Shown: positions 42,716 to 52,870, numbered from the stretch's first letter. The stretch is 64,000 nt of DNA from Bacteroidota bacterium (GCA_018266455.1 JAFEAJ010000005.1:85801-149800), one strand, 5' to 3'. Notes: generated by a model not told the origin, from the letters alone. A program made the numbers and translations.

Positions 42716-43741
42716 TTAACGCATCACAAAAGGATACCTGTCATAATTTTTTAATGAAATGCCTGTTCCGCGGACTACGCTTTTTAAAGGATCGTCAGCA
42801 ATATGCACCGGGAGCTTTATTTTCTGGCTCAATCTTTTGTCAAGTCCCCTTAGCAAAGCGCCCCCGCCGGTAAGGTATAGGCCGCGGCGATAGATATCGC
42901 CCGCCAGTTCCGGAGGGGTTGTTTCCAGAGCCTTTAATATGGCCTCTTCAATTTTAAAAATACTTTTATCCAGTGCCTCAGCAATTTCCTGGCAGCTCAC
43001 CATAATCTGTTTGGGGATGCCAGTAACAAGATCCCGGCCGTTTACCGGGAAGTCGTCAGGCGGGTTTTCTAAGTCCTTCATTGCTGCACCAACCTGGATT
43101 TTTATTTGTTCGGCTGTGCGCTCGCCAATCAGCAAACTGTGGTAACGGCGCAAAGCCTCCATAATATCAGCCGTAAATTCATCGCCTGCAATACGGATGG
43201 ACTGATCACAAACAATGCCTGCCAGCGCAATAACGGTAATGCCCGTTGTCCCACCGCCAATGTCAATAATCATATTGCCAACCGGTTCTTCTACATCAAT
43301 CCCTATACCTAAGGCTGCAGCCATTGGTTCATGAATAAGATAAACCTCTTTTGCGCCGGCCTGTTCAGCGCTGTCGCGAACTGCACGTTTTTCTACTTCA
43401 GTTATGCTTGATGGGATGCAGATCATCATTCGCCAGCTTGGTGGAAAAAGCGGTTTTTTGGGATAAATCATTTTGATCATTTCCCGGATCATCAGCTCTG
43501 CTGCATTAAAATCAGCTATCACGCCATCCTTCAGCGGCCTCACCGTGCGTATGCTTTCATGCGTTTTTTCGTGCATCATTAAAGCGCGTTTGCCCACGGC
43601 CAGTACATTTTTTGGATTGTTTCGGTCAAGGGCAACAATGCTCGGTTCGTTCACAACAATTTCATCATCATGTATAATAAGGGTGTTCGCAGTACCCAGG
43701 TCCATTGCGATTTCTTGCGTCAGGAAGTTGAATAAGCCCAT
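42716..43741 (-). CDS. mreB: Rod shape-determining protein MreB
   Basis: 341 residues, an actin fold. Phosphate-1 motif MDLGTANTLI, IPSSITEVEKRAVRDSAEQ, phosphate-2 IIDIGGGTTGITVIAL, adenosine motif YLTGGGALLRGLD. It polymerises under the membrane to orient wall synthesis. First gene of the five-gene mreBCD-mrdA-rodA operon, so the cell is expected to be rod-shaped or filamentous. Confidence 0.97.
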   Translation of the reverse strand: MGLFNFLTQEIAMDLGTANTLIIHDDEIVVNEPSIVALDRNNPKNVLAVGKRALMMHEKTHESIRTVRPLKDGVIADFNAAELMIREMIKMIYPKKPLFPPSWRMMICIPSSITEVEKRAVRDSAEQAGAKEVYLIHEPMAAALGIGIDVEEPVGNMIIDIGGGTTGITVIALAGIVCDQSIRIAGDEFTADIMEALRRYHSLLIGERTAEQIKIQVGAAMKDLENPPDDFPVNGRDLVTGIPKQIMVSCQEIAEALDKSIFKIEEAILKALETTPPELAGDIYRRGLYLTGGGALLRGLDKRLSQKIKLPVHIADDPLKSVVRGTGISLKNYDRYPFVMR

Positions 43742-44011
43742 TTCGTGGAAAATCAGATTTTAAGTAATGCCTGCAAAATTGAAGCAAATAATCGGAATTA
43801 ACAAAGCGACATTTTTTGCCAGGATGCTTTTGGCAATATGTTAACTCTCAGAGTTTTTTCAAAAACAGGCGAATGCCTTAACAACGGCAATCTCTTGTTA
43901 GTATTGCTTATTGTTATATATTTAAACAATTTTATAAAAACATTCGGTAAAACGATTGCCTCTCTTATTTTGTCCATATTCATAAACCTAAAAAACACTA
44001 AAAAACAATTT

Positions 44012-44896
44012 ATGAAAAAGCTTTTGACCATCCTGGCCTTTCTTTTTTCACTGAGTTACTTTGCAGGAGCTCAAAACATAGCCGAAATTAGAAAAGATTT
44101 TGAAGAACAGGTCGCGAATGGAAAAATACCTTATGGCAATAATCCGGCTGCAGGGAAATATTATGATATCCGTGGCTTCAAAATGTACTGCGAAACTTAT
44201 GGTGAAGGACAGCCTGTTTTAATCATTCATGGCAACGGAGGTTCCATTAATAACTTCATTTACCAGATACCTTATTTTTCCAAAAATTACAAAGTGATCA
44301 TTGCCGATAGCCGCGCACAGGGGAAATCAAAAGATGATGGTGATTCTCTTTCCTATGAAATGATGGCCGACGATTATGCTGCTTTATTAACAGCCATGAA
44401 AGTGGATTCGGCTTATGTTATCGGTTGGAGCGATGGTGGCATTAATGGTTTGCTGCTGGCCATCCGCCATCCTGAGAAAGTAAAGAAACTTGCTGTTACA
44501 GGAGCTAACCTTGCTCCCGATACTTCTGCTGTTAACCAGGACGTGATTGACATGATAATGCCTTCGTACATCGCTTTGAAAAATAAACCCAACAAGAACG
44601 GTGCAGAAAAACATAACGTAAAACTGACACGACTGCTAATGGAAGAGCCGCATATCCCGCTTTCGGACCTGCATACCATTAAATGCCCCAGCCTGATCAT
44701 CGGTGGAGATCACGATATTCTAAAGCCGGCACACACTTTACTGATTTTCCAGAATATCCCGAAGGCTTATTTATGGATATTGCCGAATTCAGGCCATAGC
44801 ACTCCTATTGTTTATAAAGATGAATTCAACAAAACAGTCAACGAGTTCTTTTCACAACCTTACCGGAAAATTACAGGAGAGGCAAGGTTTTTTTAG
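44012..44896 (+). CDS. Secreted alpha/beta hydrolase
   Basis: About 294 residues from the ATG at 44012; the open frame begins at 43838, but only the later ATG directly precedes a signal peptide (KKLLTILAFLFSLSYFAGAQ). Oxyanion segment IIHGNGGSINNF, nucleophile elbow VIGWSDGGINGL with Ser, acid in GGDHDILKP, His in PNSGHSTP. Probably a periplasmic esterase or related hydrolase; substrate unknown. Divergent from mreB. Confidence 0.85.
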   Translation: MKKLLTILAFLFSLSYFAGAQNIAEIRKDFEEQVANGKIPYGNNPAAGKYYDIRGFKMYCETYGEGQPVLIIHGNGGSINNFIYQIPYFSKNYKVIIADSRAQGKSKDDGDSLSYEMMADDYAALLTAMKVDSAYVIGWSDGGINGLLLAIRHPEKVKKLAVTGANLAPDTSAVNQDVIDMIMPSYIALKNKPNKNGAEKHNVKLTRLLMEEPHIPLSDLHTIKCPSLIIGGDHDILKPAHTLLIFQNIPKAYLWILPNSGHSTPIVYKDEFNKTVNEFFSQPYRKITGEARFF

Positions 44897-44978
44897 ACAC
44901 TTTTTATCTTCCCGGCGATAGCAATACCATCAATCTCTGTTGCCCAGCTTTTGTAAGCCAGCCGGAATTTGATTGATC

Positions 44979-45000
44979 AATTGCCTGAGCAATTATTTTT
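44979..45000 (+). terminator. Weak intrinsic terminator after the alpha/beta hydrolase
   Basis: AATTGC, loop CTGA, GCAATT, then ATTTTT. 6-bp perfect stem with a short T-run, 83 bp after the hydrolase stop codon. Confidence 0.5.
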
Positions 45001-45051
45001 GTGATTTAACTGGCTTTACTGAAAGCCATTAATGAATGATCGGACTGTTTA

Positions 45052-45071
45052 CAAAAATCAGGGAAACCCTG
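45052..45071 (-). terminator. Weak intrinsic terminator after tryptophan dioxygenase
   Basis: On the minus strand, CAGGG-TTT-CCCTG is followed by ATTTTTG, about 11 bp after the gene's stop codon. A second perfect 7-bp hairpin, TGGCTTT/AAAGCCA, lies at 45011-45028. Confidence 0.5.
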
Positions 45072-45081
45072 GCTGGAAATT

Positions 45082-46134
45082 TTATTTCATAAAGCCCAGC
45101 CTTCTTTCCATTTCACTACTAAGATTTGGCAATTTCTTACGTTCGATCAAAAAGCTGGTGAGCTGAGCAATTTCTTTGAAAATATAATGTTTGTTCAGCG
45201 CTGATTGTAAGTAATCTTTCCCTGTACTGCCCCCGGTGCCAATTCGTGTTCCAATGGTGCGGTGCACCATGTTCATGTGGCGATAGCGCCAGGTGCTTAG
45301 TTGTTCATCGATTTCAAGCAACTGGTTCAATAGCTGGTAAGGGAGCTGCAAAACAGGATAGCCACGATAAAGCATGATAAACAATGCAGACCGGTTCGCA
45401 GCGGGCGATAATGATTGTTGCCTGTGAAACAATGTTTGATGGCTGTCTTCAAAAAAAAACTGTTCGAACAAATGAAGGTTATTTTTTTCCGCATCAGCAA
45501 GGCTTTCTCTATAACGCCTTTTATATTCGCTCCAGAAAGGGTGCATTTTCTCGTCATTAGCCGAGTGCTGAAAGTTTTTCCAATTCTCTGTTTCCTCAAA
45601 AAACGGCATGCGAGCAAGCCAAGTGTTTACCAACGCCAGCAACGATTGTTCCTTTTCAGCATTTTTTACCCGGCGTATTTCTTCTTCATTTAATTGTGAG
45701 ATGTAATATTCCTGCCCGAAGCGTTGTTCATACTTCAACCCCAACCTGGCTTCCAGGATTTTAAATTGCCAGCTCTGGAAGCCTGAAGCAGGCCTGAGCA
45801 TGTCCCTGAAATCAAGAAAATCCATTGGGTTCATCGTTTCCATCACATCGATCTGATGAACAAGCAGTTTCAATATGGTAACACATCTTGATAAACGATG
45901 GGCGACTGTTTGCAGCTCGGGCGAATTGTCATTCAGTGATGGCTTTTCCATGATTGCGCAAACAGCCCCCACTTCGAACAACAATTGCTTGAACCAAAGC
46001 TCATAGCTCTGGTGGATGATGATGAACAACATTTCATCATGTGCCGGTTGCTGCAGTTTATCGCTTTCAGGAAATTGAGCATGAAGTATTTTATCTAACC
46101 GGAGGTACTCGCTGTAATGAACTTCAGGTGGCAT
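45082..46134 (-). CDS. kynA: Tryptophan 2,3-dioxygenase family protein
   Basis: 350 residues. Conserved blocks: HYSEYLRLDKIL, HDEMLFIIIHQSYELWFKQL with the active-site His, ETMNPMDFLDFRDML, ASGFQSWQFKILEARLG, and the heme-ligand region RHMNMVHRTIGTRIGTGGST. It oxidises Trp to N-formylkynurenine, the first step of the kynurenine route. No other kynurenine gene lies in this window. Cytoplasmic, monocistronic by position. Confidence 0.93.
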   Translation of the reverse strand: MPPEVHYSEYLRLDKILHAQFPESDKLQQPAHDEMLFIIIHQSYELWFKQLLFEVGAVCAIMEKPSLNDNSPELQTVAHRLSRCVTILKLLVHQIDVMETMNPMDFLDFRDMLRPASGFQSWQFKILEARLGLKYEQRFGQEYYISQLNEEEIRRVKNAEKEQSLLALVNTWLARMPFFEETENWKNFQHSANDEKMHPFWSEYKRRYRESLADAEKNNLHLFEQFFFEDSHQTLFHRQQSLSPAANRSALFIMLYRGYPVLQLPYQLLNQLLEIDEQLSTWRYRHMNMVHRTIGTRIGTGGSTGKDYLQSALNKHYIFKEIAQLTSFLIERKKLPNLSSEMERRLGFMK

Positions 46135-46235
46135 GAAAGTCTTTTCTGCAAAATAGGAAAGTTTCGCACAACGAGATAAAAGCTACAAAAAAATGCTTAT
46201 TCTTTGCGCCCGTTGCCTTCATTGCACAAAACAAA

Positions 46236-47378
46236 CTAATTCTTCAAAACAGTCTTTACTTCTTCGCCATTTCGTATTTCTTCTGTAGCTTTTTTGATAA
46301 GCTCATCGCCGGCTGAGAGATTGCCATAGATTTCCTGAATACCGCCAGCGCTTCTTCCCATTTCTATATTCACCCACTCTGCTTTATTGCCGATTACTTT
46401 TATAACAAATGGCTGCAATGTTGAATTGACAACTGCCGACGCGGGTACTATAAATGTGTTTGCATTGCCTTCTAAAGGAACAGATACTTCAGCGACCATC
46501 CCCGGCAATAAATCCTTGCCGGTGTTATCAACATCCATTTCTGTGCGTTGAGAACGGAGCTTTGTGTCCAACGCGCCTGACAGCCTGGAAATCTTTGCCT
46601 TAAAGGTTTTACCAGGCAAGCCTTTCACGGTAAAGCGCACTTCCTTTTTTGAGTTCAGGTAACTGGTGTATGCTTCAGGAACACTGATTACCAGCCTTAG
46701 CTTTTTTTGTTGTTGCAAAGTAAAAATGGGCAGGTCAGAACCCTTGCCTGATGGGCCGACATAAGCTCCTGCACTGACATTTCTTATGCTGATCACTCCG
46801 CCGAACGGCGCACGGATCTCTAAATAATTTTTGGTATCAAGTATTTCCCGGAATGTTGCCTTATCTGCCTCCAGTTGGGCATAATCTGATTTTTGTTTGG
46901 CTAATGCCACATCCAGGTCGTTTGGCGAGATGGTGCCGGGAGTTTTGCTCGTTTCCAATAACCTGTTGTATGTTGCATTGCTTGCAATATAAATCGCTTC
47001 CTGCGATTTCAATTTTGATTCAGCAGCTGATAGTTGAGAATTGATTTCAGGCGCTTCCATTATTGCGAGCAACTGTCCTTCTTTCACCTGACTGCCAACA
47101 TCTACGTATAATTTTTTGATAAAGCTGTTCACTTTTGCATATAAATCTACCTGCTGATAGCTTATTAGCTCACCCGGTATTTTATAGGAGGAGTTCAACT
47201 GCCCTTTCTGCAAGCTGAAGGTTTCCCTGAGCGGTACCTCTGGTTGCCCCACCGCCTTTGCATCAGGCTCAGGCTTTGTATTGAATGTGCCACAGCCCTG
47301 CACGACAGAAGAAAATAATAATGCTCCAAAAAATTTCAGCAAATTGATTTTGCTGTTTTCAAATAATGATTTTTCCAT
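46236..47378 (-). CDS. RND efflux periplasmic adaptor lipoprotein (operon 2)
   Basis: 380 residues. The lipobox VVQGC is near residue 29, so it is lipid anchored. Lipoyl halves SYQQVDLYAKVNSFIKKLYV and EIRAPFGGVISIRNVSAG flank a helical hairpin (about 95-165); KDLLPGMVAEVSVPL lies in the barrel. It is paralogous to the adaptor at 23-24 kb. Third gene of operon 2, 53 bp after the pump. Confidence 0.93.
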   Translation of the reverse strand: MEKSLFENSKINLLKFFGALLFSSVVQGCGTFNTKPEPDAKAVGQPEVPLRETFSLQKGQLNSSYKIPGELISYQQVDLYAKVNSFIKKLYVDVGSQVKEGQLLAIMEAPEINSQLSAAESKLKSQEAIYIASNATYNRLLETSKTPGTISPNDLDVALAKQKSDYAQLEADKATFREILDTKNYLEIRAPFGGVISIRNVSAGAYVGPSGKGSDLPIFTLQQQKKLRLVISVPEAYTSYLNSKKEVRFTVKGLPGKTFKAKISRLSGALDTKLRSQRTEMDVDNTGKDLLPGMVAEVSVPLEGNANTFIVPASAVVNSTLQPFVIKVIGNKAEWVNIEMGRSAGGIQEIYGNLSAGDELIKKATEEIRNGEEVKTVLKN

Positions 47379-47431
47379 TTTATATTTTGTAGCTATTTAT
47401 GATTTCGCTTATGAAAAATTCAATTCACTAA

Positions 47432-50400
47432 TTACCCTTCAATCGTCCCTTCATCGTCGCCCTTATCATACAAGGAAGGGATATAATGAATACTTGCTTT
47501 ATCCTCAGGGTCAAGCGAAACAGATGTGGTGCTTGCATTTTCCCTTACCCATGCAAAAACCATTGGCAAAATCATCAAAGCTGCAACAGTGGATGCCATA
47601 AGGCCTCCAATAACAGCGCGTCCTAACGGGGCAGTCTGGCTTCCCGCTTCGCCAATTCCTGACGCCATCGGGACCATACCTGCTACCATTGCCAGGCTTG
47701 TCATAATAATAGGCCTGATGCGCACAGCAGCCGCCTGCCTTGCCGCTAATAATGCGTTGCCGCTTTTCATTCTTAATTCTTCCGCATTAGTAACGAGCAA
47801 CACAGCATTTGAAATGGAAACACCAACCGACATAATAATGCCCATATATGATTGCAGGTTCAGTGTTGATCCTGTCAGCAACAATAATCCAAGCGAGCCT
47901 ACCAGCACAGCAGGCACAGTGCAAAGCACTACCAGCGAAACTTTGAAAGATTGAAAATTGGCAGCAAGCATTAAAAAGATGACAACTACAGCCACTAATA
48001 AACCAGACTGAAGGCTGCTCAATGTTTCTGTTAATACTTGCGATAATCCTTTTGTCTCAATGCTCAGGCCACGTGGCAGCTCGCCAAGTGATGCGATAGC
48101 ATTATCTACATCATGTGTGGCAGTGCCCAAATCTTTTTTGTAAAGATTTGCTGTGACAGATAATACGGGCACTGCGCCGATGTTATCGTCTTCACCATAG
48201 ATGCTATCAGCAGTTATTGTAGCCACATCGCCAAGCACCGGCCTGCTTTTATTTGGGCTAACAGGAATTTCGTTCACATCCTGTATACTGGTCATTTTGT
48301 TTTCCGGTACCATCACCTGAACATTATAGGCGTACCCTATTTTTTGATCCAGCCATATGTTTTTTTCGGTGAAACGCGATGAAGAAGTAGCTGCGACCAT
48401 GGAACGTGAGATGTCGTTCAAATTGGTTCCCAATTGTGCAGCTTTCACTCTGTCAATATCTACTTTAATAGCAGGATAATGGATTGCCTGATCCAATTGC
48501 ACATCGCGCAGATACGGTATTTCCTTGAGTTTGTTTATTACCTTATAAGCAAACTCTTCATTAACTTTTTTATTTTTTCCGATTATTTTCACTTCAATCG
48601 GCGTGGGCGATCCCTGGCTTAAAATTTTATCGGTAAGTTCAATAGGTTCAAAAGACAATTTTACATTAGGCAAAACTGTTTGCATTTTTTTTCGGAACCT
48701 GTCTTTCAGGTCATCCATGTTCACTTTGTAATTATATTTCAATGCAACCTGCAGCACTGCTTCCTGTGGCCCTGCCATAAAAAGATAAATGGGATTGGTT
48801 GAATATTGCGCCCCATGCATTCCTACCATTGCAGAGCTAATTGATATATTTTCTTTCCCTATCAGTGTATCAAGAACAGAAAGTGCTTTCAGCACATCTA
48901 CTTCCGTTTTCTCGATTCTTGTGCCATCTTCATCACGCATGCGCAATTGGAACTGGCCAACGTCCGACTTGGGCAATACGTCCCTGCCTATATCATTCAA
49001 AAAGAAATACGCCAACCCCATTGCGCCTGCTATATAAATTATTACTATGATTTTCCGATGCGGGATTACTTTGTTCATTTGGTGAGCATACAAAAGCTTG
49101 AATTTTTCAAATCCTTTGAGCCTGGATTTTTTGCCTCCTTCATCCGGCTGCAGTTTATCCCTTTGCTTCCAGGTATCTTTTTCTGATTCTTTAGTCAGGC
49201 CTGACGCAAGAAAAATTTTATCATCTTCTGTTTTTCCTTTGCTGAAAATTTTTTTCAGCCCATTTTTTAATGGATGGCCTTCTTTCATCAACCAGTTAGC
49301 AAGTACGGGCACTAAAGTTTGCGCCATCACATACGAAGTGATCATTGAAAAGCCAATGGCCAGAGATAGCGGCAGAAATAATGACCCTGGTATACCATTC
49401 ATCGTAAATGCCGGCGCGAACACCGCGAGGATACAAAATAAAATCAGCAATTTTGCAAATGCGATCTCTTTGCAGGCATCCCAAATGGCCAGTGCTTTAG
49501 GTTTTCCCATATCCATGTGCTGATGAATATTCTCTATGGTTACCGTGCTTTCATCTACCAAAATCCCTATGGCAAGTGCAAGCCCGCTCAACGTCATAAT
49601 ATTAATGGTCTGGTGAAACAGCGAAAGGAACAATACGCCTGAAATAATACAGGTAGGTATTGTCAATATTACAATCAAAGCACCTCTTGCATCGCCTAGG
49701 AACAATAACACCATCAATCCTGTGAGCACTGCTCCCAATATGCCTTCGGTCAACAAGCTTTTTACCGCATTGATTACATAAACGGACTGATCAAATTCAA
49801 AAGTAAGCTTTACGTCTTCAGGCAATACAGATTGAAAATGCGGGAGCGCTTTCTTTAAGTTTTGCACTACATCCCATGTTGATGCAGATGCCGATTTGGT
49901 GATTGGCAAATACACTGAGCGCTTTCCATTCACCAGCACAAAGCCGGTGGTAACATCTGCCCCGTCTTCCACAGTCGCCACATCTTTCAGGTAAAGATTT
50001 TGCACCCCTCCCGTAAATAGCGGGATGTTCCCAAAATCTTTTACTTCTTTGATGCTGGTATTAGCGGGAGTAAAATAATTTTTATCCCCGATGCGTACAG
50101 TCCCTGCGGGAGTTGATTCGTTGTTGATACGCAGCGCTTCTACCAATTGGTCGGGGGAGAGATGATGTTGGCGCAACAATTCTGGATCAGCCTTTATCAC
50201 TATCGTTCTTGCATTGCCTCCGAAAGGGCCTGAAGAAACCAGCCCGGGAACAGAGCTGAAACTTGACCGGACATACACATTGGCCAGGTCCTGAAGCTCA
50301 TTGTTGCTGCGCTTTGGGCTGCTTAAGATCAACTGGCCTACCGGTAAAGTGGATGCATCAAACCGGATAATGAAGGGAGGGTTGGTGCCCGGCGGAAAAA

Positions 50401-50752
50401 TTGTTTGTGCCCTGTTGCTGAAAGCAGACACTTCAGCAGCAGCCTGCGCCATATTCGTTCCTTCATAAAACGTGAGCTTCATTAATGTTAGCCCTTGTAT
50501 GTTTTTCGTCTCGATACTTTTTACGCCCGACACGAACAACATCAGGTTCACATAGTTCTTTCCAAAATACCCTTCCATCTGGTCTGGCGTGAAACCTCCA
50601 TAAGGGTGCGACAAATAAATCACGGGCAGATCCATGTTTGGGAAAATATCAATCTTTGCATTGATCACCGCCTTAACGCCAAAGAAAAACAAACCTGCTA
50701 CCAGAACAAGGATGGTTATCGGTTTGCGCAATGCCAGTCTTATTAAGCCCAT
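47432..50752 (-). CDS. RND efflux transporter permease (operon 2)
   Basis: 1106 residues, AcrB/CzcA superfamily, twelve membrane helices with LSGLALAIGILVDESTVTIEN in TM4. It is clearly paralogous to the pump at 24-27 kb along its whole length, including the first helices and C-terminal LQSYMGIIMSVGVSISNAV. The cytoplasmic loop before TM7 is long and charged (many Lys and Asp) but not His-rich, unlike the paralogue. A multidrug or amphiphile pump is most likely given its TetR regulator. Confidence 0.93.
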   Translation of the reverse strand: MGLIRLALRKPITILVLVAGLFFFGVKAVINAKIDIFPNMDLPVIYLSHPYGGFTPDQMEGYFGKNYVNLMLFVSGVKSIETKNIQGLTLMKLTFYEGTNMAQAAAEVSAFSNRAQTIFPPGTNPPFIIRFDASTLPVGQLILSSPKRSNNELQDLANVYVRSSFSSVPGLVSSGPFGGNARTIVIKADPELLRQHHLSPDQLVEALRINNESTPAGTVRIGDKNYFTPANTSIKEVKDFGNIPLFTGGVQNLYLKDVATVEDGADVTTGFVLVNGKRSVYLPITKSASASTWDVVQNLKKALPHFQSVLPEDVKLTFEFDQSVYVINAVKSLLTEGILGAVLTGLMVLLFLGDARGALIVILTIPTCIISGVLFLSLFHQTINIMTLSGLALAIGILVDESTVTIENIHQHMDMGKPKALAIWDACKEIAFAKLLILFCILAVFAPAFTMNGIPGSLFLPLSLAIGFSMITSYVMAQTLVPVLANWLMKEGHPLKNGLKKIFSKGKTEDDKIFLASGLTKESEKDTWKQRDKLQPDEGGKKSRLKGFEKFKLLYAHQMNKVIPHRKIIVIIYIAGAMGLAYFFLNDIGRDVLPKSDVGQFQLRMRDEDGTRIEKTEVDVLKALSVLDTLIGKENISISSAMVGMHGAQYSTNPIYLFMAGPQEAVLQVALKYNYKVNMDDLKDRFRKKMQTVLPNVKLSFEPIELTDKILSQGSPTPIEVKIIGKNKKVNEEFAYKVINKLKEIPYLRDVQLDQAIHYPAIKVDIDRVKAAQLGTNLNDISRSMVAATSSSRFTEKNIWLDQKIGYAYNVQVMVPENKMTSIQDVNEIPVSPNKSRPVLGDVATITADSIYGEDDNIGAVPVLSVTANLYKKDLGTATHDVDNAIASLGELPRGLSIETKGLSQVLTETLSSLQSGLLVAVVVIFLMLAANFQSFKVSLVVLCTVPAVLVGSLGLLLLTGSTLNLQSYMGIIMSVGVSISNAVLLVTNAEELRMKSGNALLAARQAAAVRIRPIIMTSLAMVAGMVPMASGIGEAGSQTAPLGRAVIGGLMASTVAALMILPMVFAWVRENASTTSVSLDPEDKASIHYIPSLYDKGDDEGTIEG

Positions 50753-50809
50753 AATGATATTTTTTTTGAGAAGCCAGGCGAAAATTTAATTTTCTTATTT
50801 TCTGCCCAT

Positions 50810-52213
50810 CTATTTCACTTGCATCATAAATAAATCAAAATCTCCGCTGGCTGCAGCTTTCAACAAAAGCGCCTGCCAGATATTGATATACGCCACGCCC
50901 AGATCCGTTTCAGCACGGTTCAGGTTATATAAGGCCTGTTGCACATCAACTATGTTCGTTAACCCATTTTTGTACAACACTGTTTTTTGCAGGTATGCAT
51001 CAGATGCCGCTTTGTATTCAACCGGAACTTCTTTAATGCTGTTAATGCTATTCTCTATTTGCTGGTCGCTCAGCAGTAACTGATCTTGCAGTTGCGTGCT
51101 TATTAAATCATATTCATTTTTGTAAGCCTCAGTAATAAACTGTTGCGCTTTCACCTGTTGTTTTATTTTTGCCAGGCTCATGATATTCCACCCGATGCCA
51201 ATGCCCACAATATAGTTATACCGAGAGGGGCTAATGCCATCAACATAATTTTTAGAATAGTTCGCACCCGACTGTGGCATGAAGTTATAGTCAAAGCCAG
51301 AGCCTTTCCCCTGGAAAGCGCCGAATAAGTTCAAGCCCGGGTTAATGCTTTTCTGCAAATATTTTTCTGCTGTCAAGCTATAATTGACCCTGTTCTTATA
51401 AAATTCAACCTGTGGGTTGTTGGCTATAGCAAAGTTGGTATTATGCGCTAAAGGCTGGCTGGAAAAATAAGATGTGTCAAGCATCAAAACAATGGGTGGA
51501 ATATTAATGAGCCGGCACAATTGATTGCGCTGCTGCTGTTCGTTACTGATGGCTTGAATCAGAACAAGTTTTGCTGCGGACAGGTCAGCATTTGCAATAG
51601 AAGAATCCACTCCGGGGTTCAAGCCGGATTTTGTTCTGGCCAAAACGGTTTGCTGAACATAATCCGCCCTGTTTACATTTGCCTTAGCATTACGGACAAC
51701 GCGTTGTGCGATCAGCAGGTTCAAATAAGCTCCTGCGATTTTTATGCCCTGTACAAATTTTTCCTGGGTGAGGTTCGCCGAATCAAGCATCAGTTGCTTG
51801 TTTGCTATATCAATCTTCGATTGCAGCTTTCCGAAAGAAACAAATTCCCAATTGGTGTTAATGAGATAGATGGAACCGAAAGCGGCAGTCCAGCTTTGTG
51901 AAGTATAAGGCGGGCCGGAAGATGCAATAGTGCTTGCGCCAGCTACAGAGCTATATGGCCCGAATTGACCGTTTACTGTTCCATAAGCCTGTTGAATGGA
52001 AGCTGTAACATCGGGCAGGTATTGGTTCTTTACATTTTGCACCAGCGCAGCAGAAGCATTTGTATAATCCCGTTTGGCCTTTATGTTTTGATAATTCGCT
52101 AAACCAATCCTGATCGCATCCGATAAATTAAACTGGCTTTGCTGCGCTTTCGAGCTTTTATATCCCAATATCAACATGCACGAACAAAAAATAATTGTTT
52201 TACTTTTTCTCAT
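50810..52213 (-). CDS. TolC-family outer-membrane efflux protein (operon 2)
   Basis: About 467 residues from the ATG at 52213, which directly precedes the signal peptide (RKSKTIIFCSCMLILGYKSSKAQ); the frame reaches 52255. Two efflux-protein repeats with long helices: ARTKSGLNPGVDSSIANAD and GLTNIVDVQQALYNLNRAETD. Duct for the adjoining RND pump. It follows the tetR gene by 50 bp. Confidence 0.92.
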   Translation of the reverse strand: MRKSKTIIFCSCMLILGYKSSKAQQSQFNLSDAIRIGLANYQNIKAKRDYTNASAALVQNVKNQYLPDVTASIQQAYGTVNGQFGPYSSVAGASTIASSGPPYTSQSWTAAFGSIYLINTNWEFVSFGKLQSKIDIANKQLMLDSANLTQEKFVQGIKIAGAYLNLLIAQRVVRNAKANVNRADYVQQTVLARTKSGLNPGVDSSIANADLSAAKLVLIQAISNEQQQRNQLCRLINIPPIVLMLDTSYFSSQPLAHNTNFAIANNPQVEFYKNRVNYSLTAEKYLQKSINPGLNLFGAFQGKGSGFDYNFMPQSGANYSKNYVDGISPSRYNYIVGIGIGWNIMSLAKIKQQVKAQQFITEAYKNEYDLISTQLQDQLLLSDQQIENSINSIKEVPVEYKAASDAYLQKTVLYKNGLTNIVDVQQALYNLNRAETDLGVAYINIWQALLLKAAASGDFDLFMMQVK

Positions 52214-52263
52214 CGTTATAGTTTCATCATAATTTTTCTTTTTGGTTATCTGCATTCCTTTTG

Positions 52264-52827
52264 TTAAATCAACACCTTTAGTGCTTTGATGGCATTTTTT
52301 ACAGGGGCGATATCGCGATAAACCTGGCTTTGCATAGTCGACCCATCAAATAACAAGAATATAATATTGGCAAGATCTACAGTAGAAATCCCTGAAGTGT
52401 TTTTCAGCTCTTTTACTTTTTCAATAAAAAACCGTCGCTGCCCTTCTTTGTTCAATATAGCCCGTTGGTTTATTTTTTTACTTCTTTGTGGCATTTCTGC
52501 AATGATGCGGATATAGCTGCAGCCGCTATAGTTATTTTCAATCAGGTATTCGGAACGACATTCAAAACATTTAATTATACATTCGCGGGGGTCATTGGTG
52601 CCTGTCAAAAATTTTTGCAATTTGGCAGACCATTTTTCAGCCCTTCTTTGTAGGTACGCTACACAAAGGTCTTCTTTTGAAGGGAAATGATAATACAAAC
52701 TCGCCTTGGCAACACCAGCTTCTTCAACAATCTGGTTAATGCCAGTGAGGTTATAGCCTTGTGCATAAAAAAGCCTGTCTGCAGTGGCAACAATCTGTTC
52801 CCGAACAGTTGTTTCTGTAATAATCAT
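52264..52827 (-). CDS. TetR/AcrR-family transcriptional regulator of RND operon 2
   Basis: 187 residues. The N-terminal HTH (about 8-54) has IVATADRLFYAQGYNLTGIN and EAGVAKASLYYHFPSKEDL, the standard TetR recognition region; a C-terminal ligand-binding helical domain follows. It leads the tolC-RND-adaptor genes on the same strand, so it is most likely an autoregulated repressor of the whole operon. A palindromic operator candidate lies directly upstream. Confidence 0.93.
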   Translation of the reverse strand: MIITETTVREQIVATADRLFYAQGYNLTGINQIVEEAGVAKASLYYHFPSKEDLCVAYLQRRAEKWSAKLQKFLTGTNDPRECIIKCFECRSEYLIENNYSGCSYIRIIAEMPQRSKKINQRAILNKEGQRRFFIEKVKELKNTSGISTVDLANIIFLLFDGSTMQSQVYRDIAPVKNAIKALKVLI

Positions 52828-52839
52828 GACCCGAAAATA

Positions 52840-52870
52840 GAACAGTCAGACAAGTTTGTCCGCATTGTTC
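52840..52870 (-). promoter_or_regulatory. Candidate TetR operator upstream of tetR-RND operon 2
   Basis: Nested inverted repeat: inner GACAA-GT-TTGTC (52849-52860), outer GAACA (52840-52844) / TGTTC (52866-52870). It lies 13-43 bp upstream of the tetR ATG, where a repressor would block the promoter. The inner core resembles known GACA...TGTC TetR-family sites. Confidence 0.6.

Noticed and set aside
44979..45071. Small RNA gene between the hydrolase and tryptophan dioxygenase genes
   Set aside because: Three short hairpins are present, but they fit terminators for convergent genes; no promoter was seen.
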